Shown piece after piece: positions 16,387 through 26,271 of a stretch of 64,000 bases of DNA. The DNA is taken from contig NZ_JBATXG010000011.1 in assembly GCF_049673105.1 (NCBI RefSeq), positions 1-64,000 of the forward strand, given 5' to 3'. The DNA is from Castellaniella sp049673105. GTDB taxonomy: Bacteria; Pseudomonadota; Gammaproteobacteria; Burkholderiales; Burkholderiaceae_B. The notes under the pieces were generated by a model. The model searched no databases. It was not told where the DNA came from and saw only the letters and a program-made list of their open reading frames with translations. Position 1 is the stretch's first letter, and the number at the start of each line of letters is the position of its first letter. Made by a program: the position numbers and the translations under genes.

Positions 16387-16559
16387 GCAAGAATCCCCAG
16401 ACTAAAGCCCGTATTGTAGGGTGTCCATCATGGATTTTCGGTCTGACCGGATGCGTGAGCCGCCCCTGCCCCTGCCGGCAACAGGGGTTCGCTGGCTCAG
16501 TACAAATACCAGGTCTATGATGATAGAGGCATCAACCATCATCGCATCAGGAGCCGCTC

Positions 16560-16907
16560 ATGGATTCGCCTATGTTCCCCCCAGCCTCCGCCGATCTCGC
16601 CAAACGCCGCGCCGAACTGGCCCCCGAACCGCTGGCTGCGTTCAAGGCCTTCAGCAAAGCCGTCTTTGCGCCCGGCGCCCTGGATGCCAAGACCAAGCAG
16701 TTGATCGCTGTCGCCGTCGCCCATGTCACCCAGTGTCCCTACTGCATCAAGGGCCACACCGAAGGCGCATCGCGCGCAGGCGCCACGGATGCCGAAATCA
16801 TGGAAGCCATCTGGGTCGCTGCCGAAATGCGGGCCGGTGGGGCCTATGCGCATTCCAACCTGGCCCTGCAAACCCTGGATGGCCTGCACGGCAAAGACCA
16901 CGCCTGA
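16560..16907 (+). CDS. carboxymuconolactone decarboxylase/AhpD-like protein
   Basis: A 115-aa protein of the CMD/AhpD family. It carries the redox motif CPYCIKGHTEGA near residues 58-69 (CxxC followed by His), as in AhpD-like alkylhydroperoxidases, so a thiol-based peroxide role is more likely than a true decarboxylase. AGGAG precedes the ATG by 7 nt. An ECF sigma factor gene follows after about 84 bp on the same strand; CMD proteins next to ECF sigma genes are a known pairing in some ECF groups. Confidence 0.88.
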   Translation: MDSPMFPPASADLAKRRAELAPEPLAAFKAFSKAVFAPGALDAKTKQLIAVAVAHVTQCPYCIKGHTEGASRAGATDAEIMEAIWVAAEMRAGGAYAHSNLALQTLDGLHGKDHA

Positions 16908-16991
16908 TCCGGCTGGCCGCCAGACGGGGCTGTGAAACGTTTTCCCGCCTGGCTGCATCCAATCACGTCCAGGCCTATTCGGGGAAGCAAA

Positions 16992-17711
16992 GTGGATACT
17001 CAAATTCCGCAGGACTTATCAAAGGAAAGCGATCTATCGCTGATCAGCTGGTGCCGTGCCGGCCAGTTGCAGGCATTCGATTTGCTGATGCGCCGGCACA
17101 ACCAGCAACTGTACCGGGCCGCGCGCAGCGTGCTGCACGACGAGGCCGAAGCCGAGGACGCCGTCCAAGAGGCCTGGTGGAAAGCCTACCAGCACTTGGC
17201 GGATTTCCGCGCCGACGCGCAACCCGCCACATGGCTGACCCGCATCGCAGTGAACGAAGCCCTGATGCGCCTTCGACGAAACAAAACCCGTGAAGCCCAC
17301 ATCCAATCGGCATATCAGGTTTCCACTGAACCAGACAATATGCATACGCCCGGCTCCGACCTTCCGGCTTCCAATGCCACTCGCCCAGACCAAGCCGCCT
17401 GGCGGGCGGAGTTGCGCCATCAGATAGAAGAGCGCATCGATGCCCTGCCCGACATATACCGGACGGTTTTCATGCTGCGCGGGGTCGAGGAAATGTCCGC
17501 CGCCGAGGTCGCCCAGGTCTTGAACATGCCGGAGGCGACCGTCCGGGTGCGCTTCATGCGGGCCCGTCGCTTGTTGCAGGACGCCCTGAAGCAGGATTTC
17601 GACCCGCAGACCAGCCAGGCATTCTCGTTTGCCGGAGAACGCTGCAACCGCATCGTCGCAGGCGTTCACGCCCGGATGCGGGCTGCCGGCATTCTGAAGG
17701 ATTCCACCTGA
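16992..17711 (+). CDS. ECF-type RNA polymerase sigma factor
   Basis: A sigma-70 family regulator of the extracytoplasmic-function type, 239 aa from the GTG at 16992. Region 2 (about residues 25-95) has LMRRHNQQLYRAARS, DAEDAVQEAWWKAY-like sequence and the TWLTRIAVNEALMRLRR -10 contact helix. Region 4 (about 150-205) has LPDIYRTVFMLRGVEEMSAAEVA and a VRVRFMRARR helix. A tail of about 40 residues follows region 4. No anti-sigma or membrane gene lies next to it, so control may work through the tail or the AhpD-like neighbour. An alternative GTG at 16932 would add 20 residues; neither start has a strong ribosome site. Confidence 0.9.
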   Translation: MDTQIPQDLSKESDLSLISWCRAGQLQAFDLLMRRHNQQLYRAARSVLHDEAEAEDAVQEAWWKAYQHLADFRADAQPATWLTRIAVNEALMRLRRNKTREAHIQSAYQVSTEPDNMHTPGSDLPASNATRPDQAAWRAELRHQIEERIDALPDIYRTVFMLRGVEEMSAAEVAQVLNMPEATVRVRFMRARRLLQDALKQDFDPQTSQAFSFAGERCNRIVAGVHARMRAAGILKDST

Positions 17712-17756
17712 CCCAAGACGGCACCGCCCCCGTCAGGTACCCCCCGAGCGATCATG

Positions 17757-18545
17757 CTAAGGGACTTTGGCCAGCCATTCGGGAGCGCCGAATTTTTCCC
17801 CGATCAAACGCTCGGCCTGAGCCAGTTCGTCGACTGTCAAGCTGTCATCCCGCAAGCCATTGCGCTGCCGAAACGTATCCAGCATACGGGCGATGATGGC
17901 TTCCCTGGACAGACCGGTCTGGCTGCGCAGCGGGTCCACACGCTTGGCGGCGGACGTAGTGCCCTTGTCTGATAGTTTTTCCCGACCGATACGCAGAACC
18001 TGCAGCATCTTGTCCGCGTCGATGTCGTAGGCCATGGTCACGTGATGCAGCACGGCGCCGCCCCGGCGGGCCTGGGCGGCGCCGCCGATCTTGCCACCCT
18101 CGGAGGTGATGTCGTTCAGCGGCTGATACCAGGCTTTGATGCCCAGATCCCCCAGTGCCTGCAAGACGAAATCATCCATATAGGCATAGGCATCGCGAAA
18201 ACTCATGCCGTCCACCAGGGACAGCGGCGCATAGATCGAATACGTGATGGTATTGCCGGGTTCCACGAACATCGCGCCGCCGCCGCTGATGCGGCGCACG
18301 ATCTGAATACCTTGAGCCTGGGCCGCCTGGGCGTCCACCTCGTTTTTCAGGGATTGGAAAATACCGATGACGACGGCGGGCGCGGCCCATTCCCAGATGC
18401 GCAGGGTCGGCGCCCGGCGACCGGCGGCGACCTCGTCCAGCAGCACCTGATCCAGGGCCATGTGCTGCAAGGGCATCAAAGGCGCTGGATGCAGCAGTTG
18501 CCAGTCGAAATCGGTCCAGGCGCTGCGGGGCGCGGATTCGCTCAT
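17757..18545 (-). CDS. lplA: lipoate-protein ligase catalytic subunit (LplA-like)
   Basis: A 262-aa biotin/lipoate A/B ligase domain that would activate lipoate and transfer it to E2 or GcvH lysines. The RRISGGGAMFVEPGNTITYS lipoate/ATP loop is near residues 84-103, and the lysine of GGKIGGAAQARRGG lies near 152, as in LplA. It lacks the C-terminal accessory domain of one-piece LplA. That domain is encoded by the preceding gene, whose stop overlaps this ATG by 4 nt. A substrate other than free lipoate (for example octanoyl transfer) cannot be ruled out. Confidence 0.85.
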   Translation of the reverse strand: MSESAPRSAWTDFDWQLLHPAPLMPLQHMALDQVLLDEVAAGRRAPTLRIWEWAAPAVVIGIFQSLKNEVDAQAAQAQGIQIVRRISGGGAMFVEPGNTITYSIYAPLSLVDGMSFRDAYAYMDDFVLQALGDLGIKAWYQPLNDITSEGGKIGGAAQARRGGAVLHHVTMAYDIDADKMLQVLRIGREKLSDKGTTSAAKRVDPLRSQTGLSREAIIARMLDTFRQRNGLRDDSLTVDELAQAERLIGEKFGAPEWLAKVP

Positions 18546-18844
18546 AGCGCCCTCTGGATCACGACGGCGATCCCTTCCGGGGTCAGGCCGAACATCTGAA
18601 CATCCGTCCCCAGGACATCATTCACCGCCCGCGTCAGGCGCGCCGCATCGGCATCTGCCGGCAGGCCTTCCAGCGCTGCGTTGATGGCATCCAGAGTCTC
18701 GGGCGGTTCGAGAAAGAAATCCCCCGACAACCGCACTTTGCTCAAGCAGCCATCCACCACCTGCAGATCCACCACCACCAGCTTTCCGCCTGGGATTTTG
18801 TATTCGCCATGCCCTGGGTCAGGGTTCACAGTAGGACTATTCAT
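18542..18844 (-). CDS. lipoate-protein ligase accessory subunit (LplB-like)
   Basis: A 100-aa protein resembling the C-terminal accessory domain of lipoate ligase A. HGEYKIPGGKLVVVDLQV (about residues 10-27) is the signature opening of that domain, and the rest (LSGDFFLEPPETLDAINAALEG, TPEGIAVVI) fits it. In Thermoplasma the separate LplB subunit is required for lipoate adenylation by LplA, and the order LplB then LplA with overlap is the same here. I prefer the ATG at 18842-18844 (MNSPTVNP), preceded by GGCGGA 8 nt away; a longer reading frame to 18901 is open. The longer form would reach the divergent MFS gene start. Confidence 0.82.
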   Translation of the reverse strand: MNSPTVNPDPGHGEYKIPGGKLVVVDLQVVDGCLSKVRLSGDFFLEPPETLDAINAALEGLPADADAARLTRAVNDVLGTDVQMFGLTPEGIAVVIQRAL

Positions 18845-18902
18845 CCGTTTTTTCCGCCAATCGTGTGGACTAAGATTGAAGCTTCGTTGCACAGCCGCCA
18901 TT

Positions 18903-20438
18903 ATGACCGCGATCCCCCCTGAAAAACAGGATTCCCCCTACAGCCAGCCCGCCGACATCGCTCCGGTCGCTCACCGAGGCTGGATACTCGCCGCCCTGAT
19001 GCTGACCATGTCGCTGGCGGCCATGGACATCACCATCGTCGCCACCGTGATTCCGCAGATCGTCGGCGACCTGGGCGGCTTCGATCAATTCACCTGGCTG
19101 TTCTCCATCTACCTGCTGGCCCAGACCGTCACCATCCCCATCTACGGCAAACTGTCCGATCTGTATGGCCGCAAACCGGTGCTGATCGGCGGGTCCGCCT
19201 TGTTCCTGCTGGGCTCGGCGGCCTGCGCCCTGGCCTGGGGCATGGTGCCGCTGATCGTCTTTCGCGCCATACAGGGCCTGGGGGCCGGATCCATCATGGC
19301 CACGGTCAACACACTGGCGGGCGATCTGTACTCGACCCGCGAACGCGCCAGGGTGCAAGGCTGGCTGTCCAGCGTCTGGGGCATGGCCGCCATCGCCGGC
19401 CCCACCCTGGGCGGCGCTTTTGCCGAATATGCCACGTGGCGCTGGGTCTTCCTGATCAATCTCCCCATCGGACTGGCGGCCATCGGCCTGATCGCTCGTT
19501 ACCTGCACGAGCAGGCGCCCGCCCAGCGGCATGCCATCGACTACGTCGGCGCCATCCTGATGATGCTGACGGGGGCCGTCGGGGTCTTCGGCCTGCTGCA
19601 AGGGGGCAACGCCTGGGCATGGCTGTCCGGCCCCAGCCTGGCGACCTTCACCCTGTTCACACTGCTGATCATCGCCACCGTGAAGCGCGAACGGCGCGCC
19701 GCCGAACCCATCATGCCCGGATGGGTCTGGCGCCACCGGCTGATGCTGGGCTCGAACCTGGGCGCGCTGGGCATGGGCCTGGTCATGATGGCGCCGGGGA
19801 CTTATCTGCCGGTGTTCGCCCAATCGGTCATGGGCCTGGGGCCGATCAGCGCCGGCCTGGTGCTGGCCAGCATGAGCCTGGGCTGGGTCTGTGCATCCGC
19901 GTGGTCGGGGCGCCTGTATCTGCAGTTCGGCTTCCGGGATACGGCGCTGTTTGGCGGTGTCCTGATTCTGTTGGCGATCCTGGGGTTCGTTGCCTTGCCA
20001 CCCCAGCCTGCCACCTGGCTCGTCACCGCAGACCAGGTCCTGCTGGGCGCCGGCTTCGGCATGCTGTCCACTCCCCTGTTGGTCAGCGTGCAATCCGTCG
20101 TTCCCTGGCACCAGCGCGGCGTCGCCACCAGCGCCAATATGTGGTCGCGTTACCTGGGGCAGAGCCTGGGGGCCGCCGTGGTCGGTGCGCTGTTCAACAA
20201 CACCATGCGCGACGCGCTGGCTGCCGCGCCGGCCGCGCTGGATGGCGCCCTGCCCACCGTCAACGGCGTCATCACGGCGCTGCAGACGGACCCGGTTGCA
20301 TCCGCCACCCGCCAGTATCTGTTATCGGCCTTCGATGCGGCCACCCATCAGGTCTACATGGGGATGATCGGCATTGCGGTTCTGACGCTGCTGGCCGTGC
20401 TGCTGATGCCGCGACACACTGAACAGGCGACGGCCTGA
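18903..20438 (+). CDS. MFS drug exporter, EmrB/QacA (DHA2, 14-TM) type
   Basis: A 511-aa inner-membrane major facilitator with about fourteen hydrophobic segments. DHA2 signatures seen are SLAAMDITIVATVIPQIVGDLG near residues 38-59 (motif D1), GKLSDLYGRKPV (motif A), the RAIQGLGAGS region (motif B) and GPTLGGAFAEYATWRWVFLIN (motif C, antiporter). Proton-driven export of lipophilic or cationic drugs is the usual role, but the substrate is unknown here. The ATG at 18903 is chosen because it directly precedes the family N-terminus. It diverges from the lipoate ligase pair with only 58 bp between starts. Confidence 0.9.
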   Translation: MTAIPPEKQDSPYSQPADIAPVAHRGWILAALMLTMSLAAMDITIVATVIPQIVGDLGGFDQFTWLFSIYLLAQTVTIPIYGKLSDLYGRKPVLIGGSALFLLGSAACALAWGMVPLIVFRAIQGLGAGSIMATVNTLAGDLYSTRERARVQGWLSSVWGMAAIAGPTLGGAFAEYATWRWVFLINLPIGLAAIGLIARYLHEQAPAQRHAIDYVGAILMMLTGAVGVFGLLQGGNAWAWLSGPSLATFTLFTLLIIATVKRERRAAEPIMPGWVWRHRLMLGSNLGALGMGLVMMAPGTYLPVFAQSVMGLGPISAGLVLASMSLGWVCASAWSGRLYLQFGFRDTALFGGVLILLAILGFVALPPQPATWLVTADQVLLGAGFGMLSTPLLVSVQSVVPWHQRGVATSANMWSRYLGQSLGAAVVGALFNNTMRDALAAAPAALDGALPTVNGVITALQTDPVASATRQYLLSAFDAATHQVYMGMIGIAVLTLLAVLLMPRHTEQATA

Positions 20439-20504
20439 TCCATGCCAGCCCCACGACACGGCAGCCAGGCCGGAAAGCACCGGGCGCCGCCCGTCCAGAC
20501 AGAT

Positions 20505-20870
20505 TCAGGCCGGCTGGCTTTCGCAGAGCAGCTCTGGCAGATCACGCAGCACCACACTGGCATCCAGCGAACGCAGCGGCACGCCTGCATCCGTCGGGAT
20601 GCGACCGCCGACCTGCAGCATCTGATAACGCAGGCAACAGACCCGCAGGAATGAGGCGAAATTGCCGGTCTCGCCCCGATGCTGCAGCAATTCGTCGTAC
20701 AGACGCTCGATCAGTTGAGTCACCCGCATGCCGTCGCGCCGGGCAATGTCTTCCAGCACATGCCAGAACAGATGTTCCAGACGGACGCTGGTCGCCACGC
20801 CATGCAGGCGCAGCGAACGGCTTTCACTGTCGTAGGACCCGGGATTGGCCCGGATGAAGATTTCACACAT
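20505..20870 (-). CDS. ribbon-helix-helix domain protein
   Basis: A 121-aa soluble protein with the RHH_4-type fold: an RSLRLHGVATSVRLEHLFWHVLEDIA segment (about residues 18-43) followed by GMRVTQLIERLYDELL (47-62) forms the strand-helix-helix seen in small DNA-binding proteins, and GNFASFLRVCCLRYQ continues the family pattern. DNA binding is inferred from the fold only; no target is known. It lies 63 bp upstream of nothing on its own strand and 66 bp from the convergent MFS exporter. Confidence 0.75.
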   Translation of the reverse strand: MCEIFIRANPGSYDSESRSLRLHGVATSVRLEHLFWHVLEDIARRDGMRVTQLIERLYDELLQHRGETGNFASFLRVCCLRYQMLQVGGRIPTDAGVPLRSLDASVVLRDLPELLCESQPA

Positions 20871-20933
20871 GGCACAGGCTCCTGAGCAGGCGCTTCATCT
20901 CTTGATTGTAGAGACGGACGCCGATTCGGGGAA

Positions 20934-21512
20934 TCAGTGCTGAATGCGCGTCCCCAGAACCGCCAGGAACTGGGCGATCCAGGCCGGGTGCGCAGGCCAG
21001 GCCGGCGCCGTGACCAGATTGCCATCCGTATGTGCCTGATCGACCGCGATGTCGGCATACTGGCCGCCCGCCAGGCGGACTTCCGCCGCGCAAGCCGGAT
21101 AGGCGGAACACGTGCGGCCCTGCAGCACGCCGGCCGCCGCCAGCAACTGCGCCCCATGGCAGATCGCCGCGATGGGCTTGTTGGCCTTGTGGAAATGACG
21201 CACGATGTCCAGCACACGGTCGTCCATGCGCAGGTATTCGGGCGCCCGTCCCCCCGGGACGACCAGCGCGTCATAGGCTGCCGCATCCACCGTGTCGAAA
21301 TCGTGGTTCACCGTGAAGCGATGTCCGGGTTTTTCGCTGTAGGTCTGGGCGCCGTCAAAATCATGCACTGCCGTGGCCACCCATTCGCCTGCCTTTTTCC
21401 CTGGGCACACCGCATCGACGCGATGCCCGACCGCCTGCAAGGCCTGGAACGGCACCATGACTTCGTAGTCTTCGACGTAGTCACCCACCAGCATCAGTAG
21501 TTTCTTAGCCAT
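20934..21512 (-). CDS. DJ-1/PfpI family protein
   Basis: A 192-aa class I glutamine amidotransferase-like protein of the DJ-1/PfpI group. The nucleophile elbow Cys lies in AAICHGAQLLAAAGV near residue 114, with PGGRAPEYLR near 89-98 and a Glu in the N-terminal GDYVEDYEVMVP segment. Members are stress proteins, deglycases or glyoxalases, or isonitrile hydratases, and the sequence does not decide between these. The ATG at 21510-21512 is preferred because AGGAGA lies 7 nt upstream; the codon before it is GTG. The gene after it on the same strand is the ribbon-helix-helix protein. Confidence 0.87.
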   Translation of the reverse strand: MAKKLLMLVGDYVEDYEVMVPFQALQAVGHRVDAVCPGKKAGEWVATAVHDFDGAQTYSEKPGHRFTVNHDFDTVDAAAYDALVVPGGRAPEYLRMDDRVLDIVRHFHKANKPIAAICHGAQLLAAAGVLQGRTCSAYPACAAEVRLAGGQYADIAVDQAHTDGNLVTAPAWPAHPAWIAQFLAVLGTRIQH

Positions 21513-21658
21513 CACGTGTCTCCTGTTCTGAGTATGGATATCAGGTCCATTGTGATGCTTTCGCCAAGGCCACGGGTGGTATGCCTATACCGCTCGACGG
21601 CCATCCTGGTCGGAGCCGCCATAAAATAGCGGCTAGCCATCTCACTCAGGCCGCCCCC

Positions 21659-23434
21659 ATGACCTTCCTGCCGCAGGTCCTCGTTTTCCTCATTGCCGCT
21701 TGCGTGGCGGTGCCGCTATCGCGCAAATCAGGCTTCGGCTCCGTCCTGGGCTATCTGGTCGCCGGCGTGCTGATCGGACCGTGGGGCTTGCGGCTCATTA
21801 CCGGGGTGGACGCACTGCTGAGCTTTTCACAGATCGGCGTCGTGCTCCTGCTGTTCATCATTGGGCTGGAACTGCAGCCGTCCCGCTTATGGGCGCTGCG
21901 ACGCACCGTATTCGGCATCGGGGCGCTGCAGGTGGCGGTCACCACCGTCTTGCTGTTGCTGGCCGCCCGCGCGCTGGACATGGCCTGGGCGCCTGCGCTC
22001 ATCGCCGGATTCGGGCTGTCGCTCTCGTCCACCGCCTTTGTGTTGCAGATGCTGGCCGAGAAAAAGCAGCTCACCGCCCATCATGGCCGTGCGGCGTTTG
22101 GCACGCTGCTGTTTCAAGACATCGCCGCCATCCCGGTGCTCGCCATGCTCAAGCTATTCTCGGACGGAGCGGATGGCGCGTCTGGCGTCAGCCTGGTGCC
22201 CACCCTGCTGGTCGTTGCCATCGTCCTGGCCTTGCTGTTCCTGGGGGGCCGATACGTGCTGCGCTGGGCATTCAGCTTCATCATGCACTTTGGCACGCCG
22301 GAAATTTTCACGGCCATGGCGCTGCTGATCGTCATTGGCGCAAGTCTGGCCGCCGAACTCTTGGGCCTTTCCATGGGTCTTGGCGCCTTCGTTGCCGGCA
22401 TGCTGTTGGCCGATTCAAAGTACCGGCATGAGTTCGAAGCAGACATCCAGCCCTTCAAGGGGCTGCTGCTGGGACTGTTCTTCGTGGCCGTGGGCATGTC
22501 GGTGAATCTGGGCCTGCTCGCCGCCATCCCGCTGCAGGTGCTGGGCCTCACGATAGGTTTCCTGGCAGTCAAAGCGCTGGTGCTCTATGGCGTGGCTCGT
22601 ACCTTTGGCCTGCCGGCGCCGGCACCGCGCCACTTCGCCGTGGTGCTGGCGCTGGGCGGCGAATTCGCCTTCGTGATTTTCTCCACTGCTGCGGCATACC
22701 ACTTGTTGCCGCAAGACACGGCAGACCTGCTCACTCTGGCCGTGACGCTCTCCATGGTGGTGACACCCTTCATCGTGATGTTCAACGACCGCGTGCTGAA
22801 CGCCCGCGCCCACCGCCATGAAACACCTGATTTCGATGCCATCACCGACACGGGAACGGCGGTGGTCATTGCGGGTTTCGGTCGATTCGGCCAGATCGTA
22901 GGACGTGTACTGAGCATGCAGAACATCCCGTTCACGGCGCTGGACGCGGATCAGGACGAAGTCAGCGCGATTCGCCGCTTCGGAAACAAAGTCTATTTCG
23001 GCAACGCGACGCGGCTCGACCTGCTGCGCGCAGCGCATGTGAATGACGCCAGGATCTTCGTGCTGGCCATCGATGACGTGCAAGACTCGGTCCATGTGGC
23101 CACGCTCGTGCGCGACCATTTTCCTGGCGTGGAGATCTACGCCCGCGCCCGCAACCGATACCATGCCCACCTGCTGCGCGAACTGGGCGTGAAGCTCAGT
23201 GTGCGGGAAACGCTGTATTCAAGCCTGGAACTGGGCAGAAATGTGATGGAAGGTCTGGGCCTGCCCGCGCACGAGACACGCGATGCGCTGGAGCGCTTTC
23301 GACGCTATGACCACGAACTGCTGGATCGTCAGTACGCGGTTTTTCGTGATGAGAATCAGCTCATTCAAACCACGCGCCAAGTGGCCCAGGAGCTCGAGCA
23401 CCTGCTCTCGGAAGATGCTCGGAAGGGGCGCTGA
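21659..23434 (+). CDS. KefB/KefC-type K+:H+ antiporter (CPA2) with TrkA-N domain
   Basis: A 591-aa inner-membrane protein. Residues 1-385 hold about twelve hydrophobic segments of the Na+/H+ exchanger fold, with GLELQPSRLWALRRTVFGIGALQ and GTLLFQDIAAIPVLAML carrying the conserved acidic QD site near 160. Residues 405-525 form a TrkA-N Rossmann domain (AVVIAGFGRFGQIVGRVL, then ALDADQDEV and VYFGNATRLDLLRAA) that binds nucleotide and gates the channel. Kef systems protect against electrophiles by potassium efflux and are gated by glutathione adducts. There is no KefF/KefG ancillary reductase gene next to it. Confidence 0.92.
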   Translation: MTFLPQVLVFLIAACVAVPLSRKSGFGSVLGYLVAGVLIGPWGLRLITGVDALLSFSQIGVVLLLFIIGLELQPSRLWALRRTVFGIGALQVAVTTVLLLLAARALDMAWAPALIAGFGLSLSSTAFVLQMLAEKKQLTAHHGRAAFGTLLFQDIAAIPVLAMLKLFSDGADGASGVSLVPTLLVVAIVLALLFLGGRYVLRWAFSFIMHFGTPEIFTAMALLIVIGASLAAELLGLSMGLGAFVAGMLLADSKYRHEFEADIQPFKGLLLGLFFVAVGMSVNLGLLAAIPLQVLGLTIGFLAVKALVLYGVARTFGLPAPAPRHFAVVLALGGEFAFVIFSTAAAYHLLPQDTADLLTLAVTLSMVVTPFIVMFNDRVLNARAHRHETPDFDAITDTGTAVVIAGFGRFGQIVGRVLSMQNIPFTALDADQDEVSAIRRFGNKVYFGNATRLDLLRAAHVNDARIFVLAIDDVQDSVHVATLVRDHFPGVEIYARARNRYHAHLLRELGVKLSVRETLYSSLELGRNVMEGLGLPAHETRDALERFRRYDHELLDRQYAVFRDENQLIQTTRQVAQELEHLLSEDARKGR

Positions 23435-23474
23435 GCCCGATGAACCGGACAGCCCAGCGATCCGGAAAAAGAAA

Positions 23475-23505
23475 ACGGCACCAAGGATTGCGCCCTTAGT
23501 GCCGT
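23475..23505 (-). terminator. rho-independent terminator after tRNA-Ser
   Basis: A stem of ACGGCAC with GTGCCGT plus an inner AAGG/CCTT pair (one mismatched pair between them) closes a 7-nt loop. On the minus strand the stem is followed by TTTCTTTTTCC, a good U-tract, 25 bp after the tRNA-Ser 3' end. On the plus strand it may also end the Kef gene, with the weaker tract CTTGATTTTA. Confidence 0.8.
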
Positions 23506-23527
23506 AGCAGCTTGATTTTATTGATGT

Positions 23528-23620
<93 letters not shown>

Positions 23621-23645
23621 GGCTCTGACTGCGGTCAAGTCGGGC

Positions 23646-23654
23646 ATTCTAGCA
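23646..23654 (-). promoter_or_regulatory. candidate extended -10 for tRNA-Ser
   Basis: On the minus strand TG-C-TAGAAT lies 26 bp upstream of the tRNA 5' end, an extended -10 at a suitable distance for a short processed leader. I see no clear -35 hexamer 17 bp further upstream, so this is a tentative call. Confidence 0.45.
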
Positions 23655-23783
23655 CGAAAATGTTTTCCCATGACGCCCAGGGCGGGCGGAAGGACGGCCG
23701 GCCCCCGCCAGCGGTACACGATTGTCCAAACCTGACAAACCGCCTATAGTGAAAGCAGGCATGACAAGCTGCTGGAGGACATC

Positions 23784-24143
23784 ATGAACATCCATGCATT
23801 GCGTTTTGTGCTCGACATCGACGGCAACGGCACCATCGCCGGTTGGGAAGTCATCGCTGCCTTGAAATGGGGTTTTACCCTGCCCGGTCGTCTGCTGGTC
23901 GAAGGCTTGGGCAATATTCCCCTCATTGCCAATACGTTCGACATCCAGGCCTCTGCAGCCACTGGCTACGCCAGTTTCAACGGGTTGTTGGCGACCGGCG
24001 CCAGCCTGCTGTTCTGGGTGCTGATCCTGTACGGCCTGACCCGCATCGGGGCGCAAAACGATACCGAATCCGCCGCCAACACGCCTGCCATGTCAGGCCG
24101 GCCCCGCTATCGGGGGCCTCAGCCCAAAAAGCATCACAGTTGA
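23784..24143 (+). CDS. small membrane protein with an EF-hand-like loop
   Basis: A 119-aa protein of unknown function. Residues 11-22 read DIDGNGTIAGWE, a textbook 12-residue EF-hand calcium loop (Asp1, Asp3, Asn5, Gly6, Ile8, Glu12). This is followed by an amphipathic or hydrophobic stretch (about 25-50) and a clear membrane segment GLLATGASLLFWVLILYGLT near 67-86, then a basic tail. There is no signal peptide. GGAGG precedes the ATG by 6 nt. It lies between divergent tRNA-Ser and convergent serS. Similar short proteins occur in Burkholderiales but I know of no assigned role. Calcium binding is inferred from the motif alone. Confidence 0.75.
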   Translation: MNIHALRFVLDIDGNGTIAGWEVIAALKWGFTLPGRLLVEGLGNIPLIANTFDIQASAATGYASFNGLLATGASLLFWVLILYGLTRIGAQNDTESAANTPAMSGRPRYRGPQPKKHHS

Positions 24144-24164
24144 CGGCGGCGCTTGGCCCGTCGG

Positions 24165-25502
<1,338 letters not shown>

Positions 25503-25653
25503 GGCGATGAGCAAATGGTGAAGACGTTCCGGGCGTCCCTGAACGTCCATGACTGGGCCCGCACAGCGGGCGGGCCGAAACCGGATATCCCGGATGGTGG
25601 CATCCGGGGCCGGGTTATTGTATTAAATTAAACCATTCCGTACGCGAGCTTTC

Positions 25654-26262
25654 ATGCAGGACGCCATCCGCTACATCCCCGCCGCCGAGCTGCAGCCTAC
25701 CCCCTGGAAAAACGGCGGCGGCACAAGCCGCCAGATCGCCATCTCCCCGGACGATGCCGGGCCGGACGATTTTGTCTGGCGTATCAGCGCCGCCGACATC
25801 GCTTCGGATGGGCCATTTTCGTATTGGGAAGACATCGACCGCATCCTGATCCTGACCGGTGGCGGCCCGCTGCGCCTGACCCAGACGGATACCGGCCAGG
25901 AAACACTGCTGGAGACCGGCGCCCGCCTGTATTTCGCAGGAGAAACGCCGTACACAGCCGCCCTGACGGCTGGTCCAGCCCGGGATTTCAACCTGATGCT
26001 GCGCCGCAAACAAGCGCACGGTTGCATCGACATGCGCAGCAGCGCTCAGCAACTGCCCCTGCGTCCGGGCGAGACGATTCTGCATTGCGTGCAAGGGCGC
26101 TTCCAGACGGACCTGCCCGCCCATCTGGGAGGGCAGCGCATCCTGGACACAGGCGACACCCTGCGCATCACCCTGGATTACGTGCCCTTCTTCAAACTGG
26201 GCCTGACCCCGCTGACGCCGGATGCGCGGCTGGTGGATGCGCGCGTCAACTTGTATCCCTGA
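25654..26262 (+). CDS. HutD family protein
   Basis: A 202-aa cupin-like protein of the HutD/Ves family. PTPWKNGGGTSRQIAISP near residues 15-32, DDFVWRISAADIASDGPFS near 41-59 and the RDFNLMLRR segment near 111-119 are the family signatures. HutD is usually encoded in histidine-utilisation operons and is proposed to limit histidine breakdown, but no hut genes are nearby. Its ATG has only a weak ribosome site. It ends 9 bp from the convergent racemase gene. Confidence 0.88.
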   Translation: MQDAIRYIPAAELQPTPWKNGGGTSRQIAISPDDAGPDDFVWRISAADIASDGPFSYWEDIDRILILTGGGPLRLTQTDTGQETLLETGARLYFAGETPYTAALTAGPARDFNLMLRRKQAHGCIDMRSSAQQLPLRPGETILHCVQGRFQTDLPAHLGGQRILDTGDTLRITLDYVPFFKLGLTPLTPDARLVDARVNLYP

Positions 26263-26271
26263 GGGCGGGCC

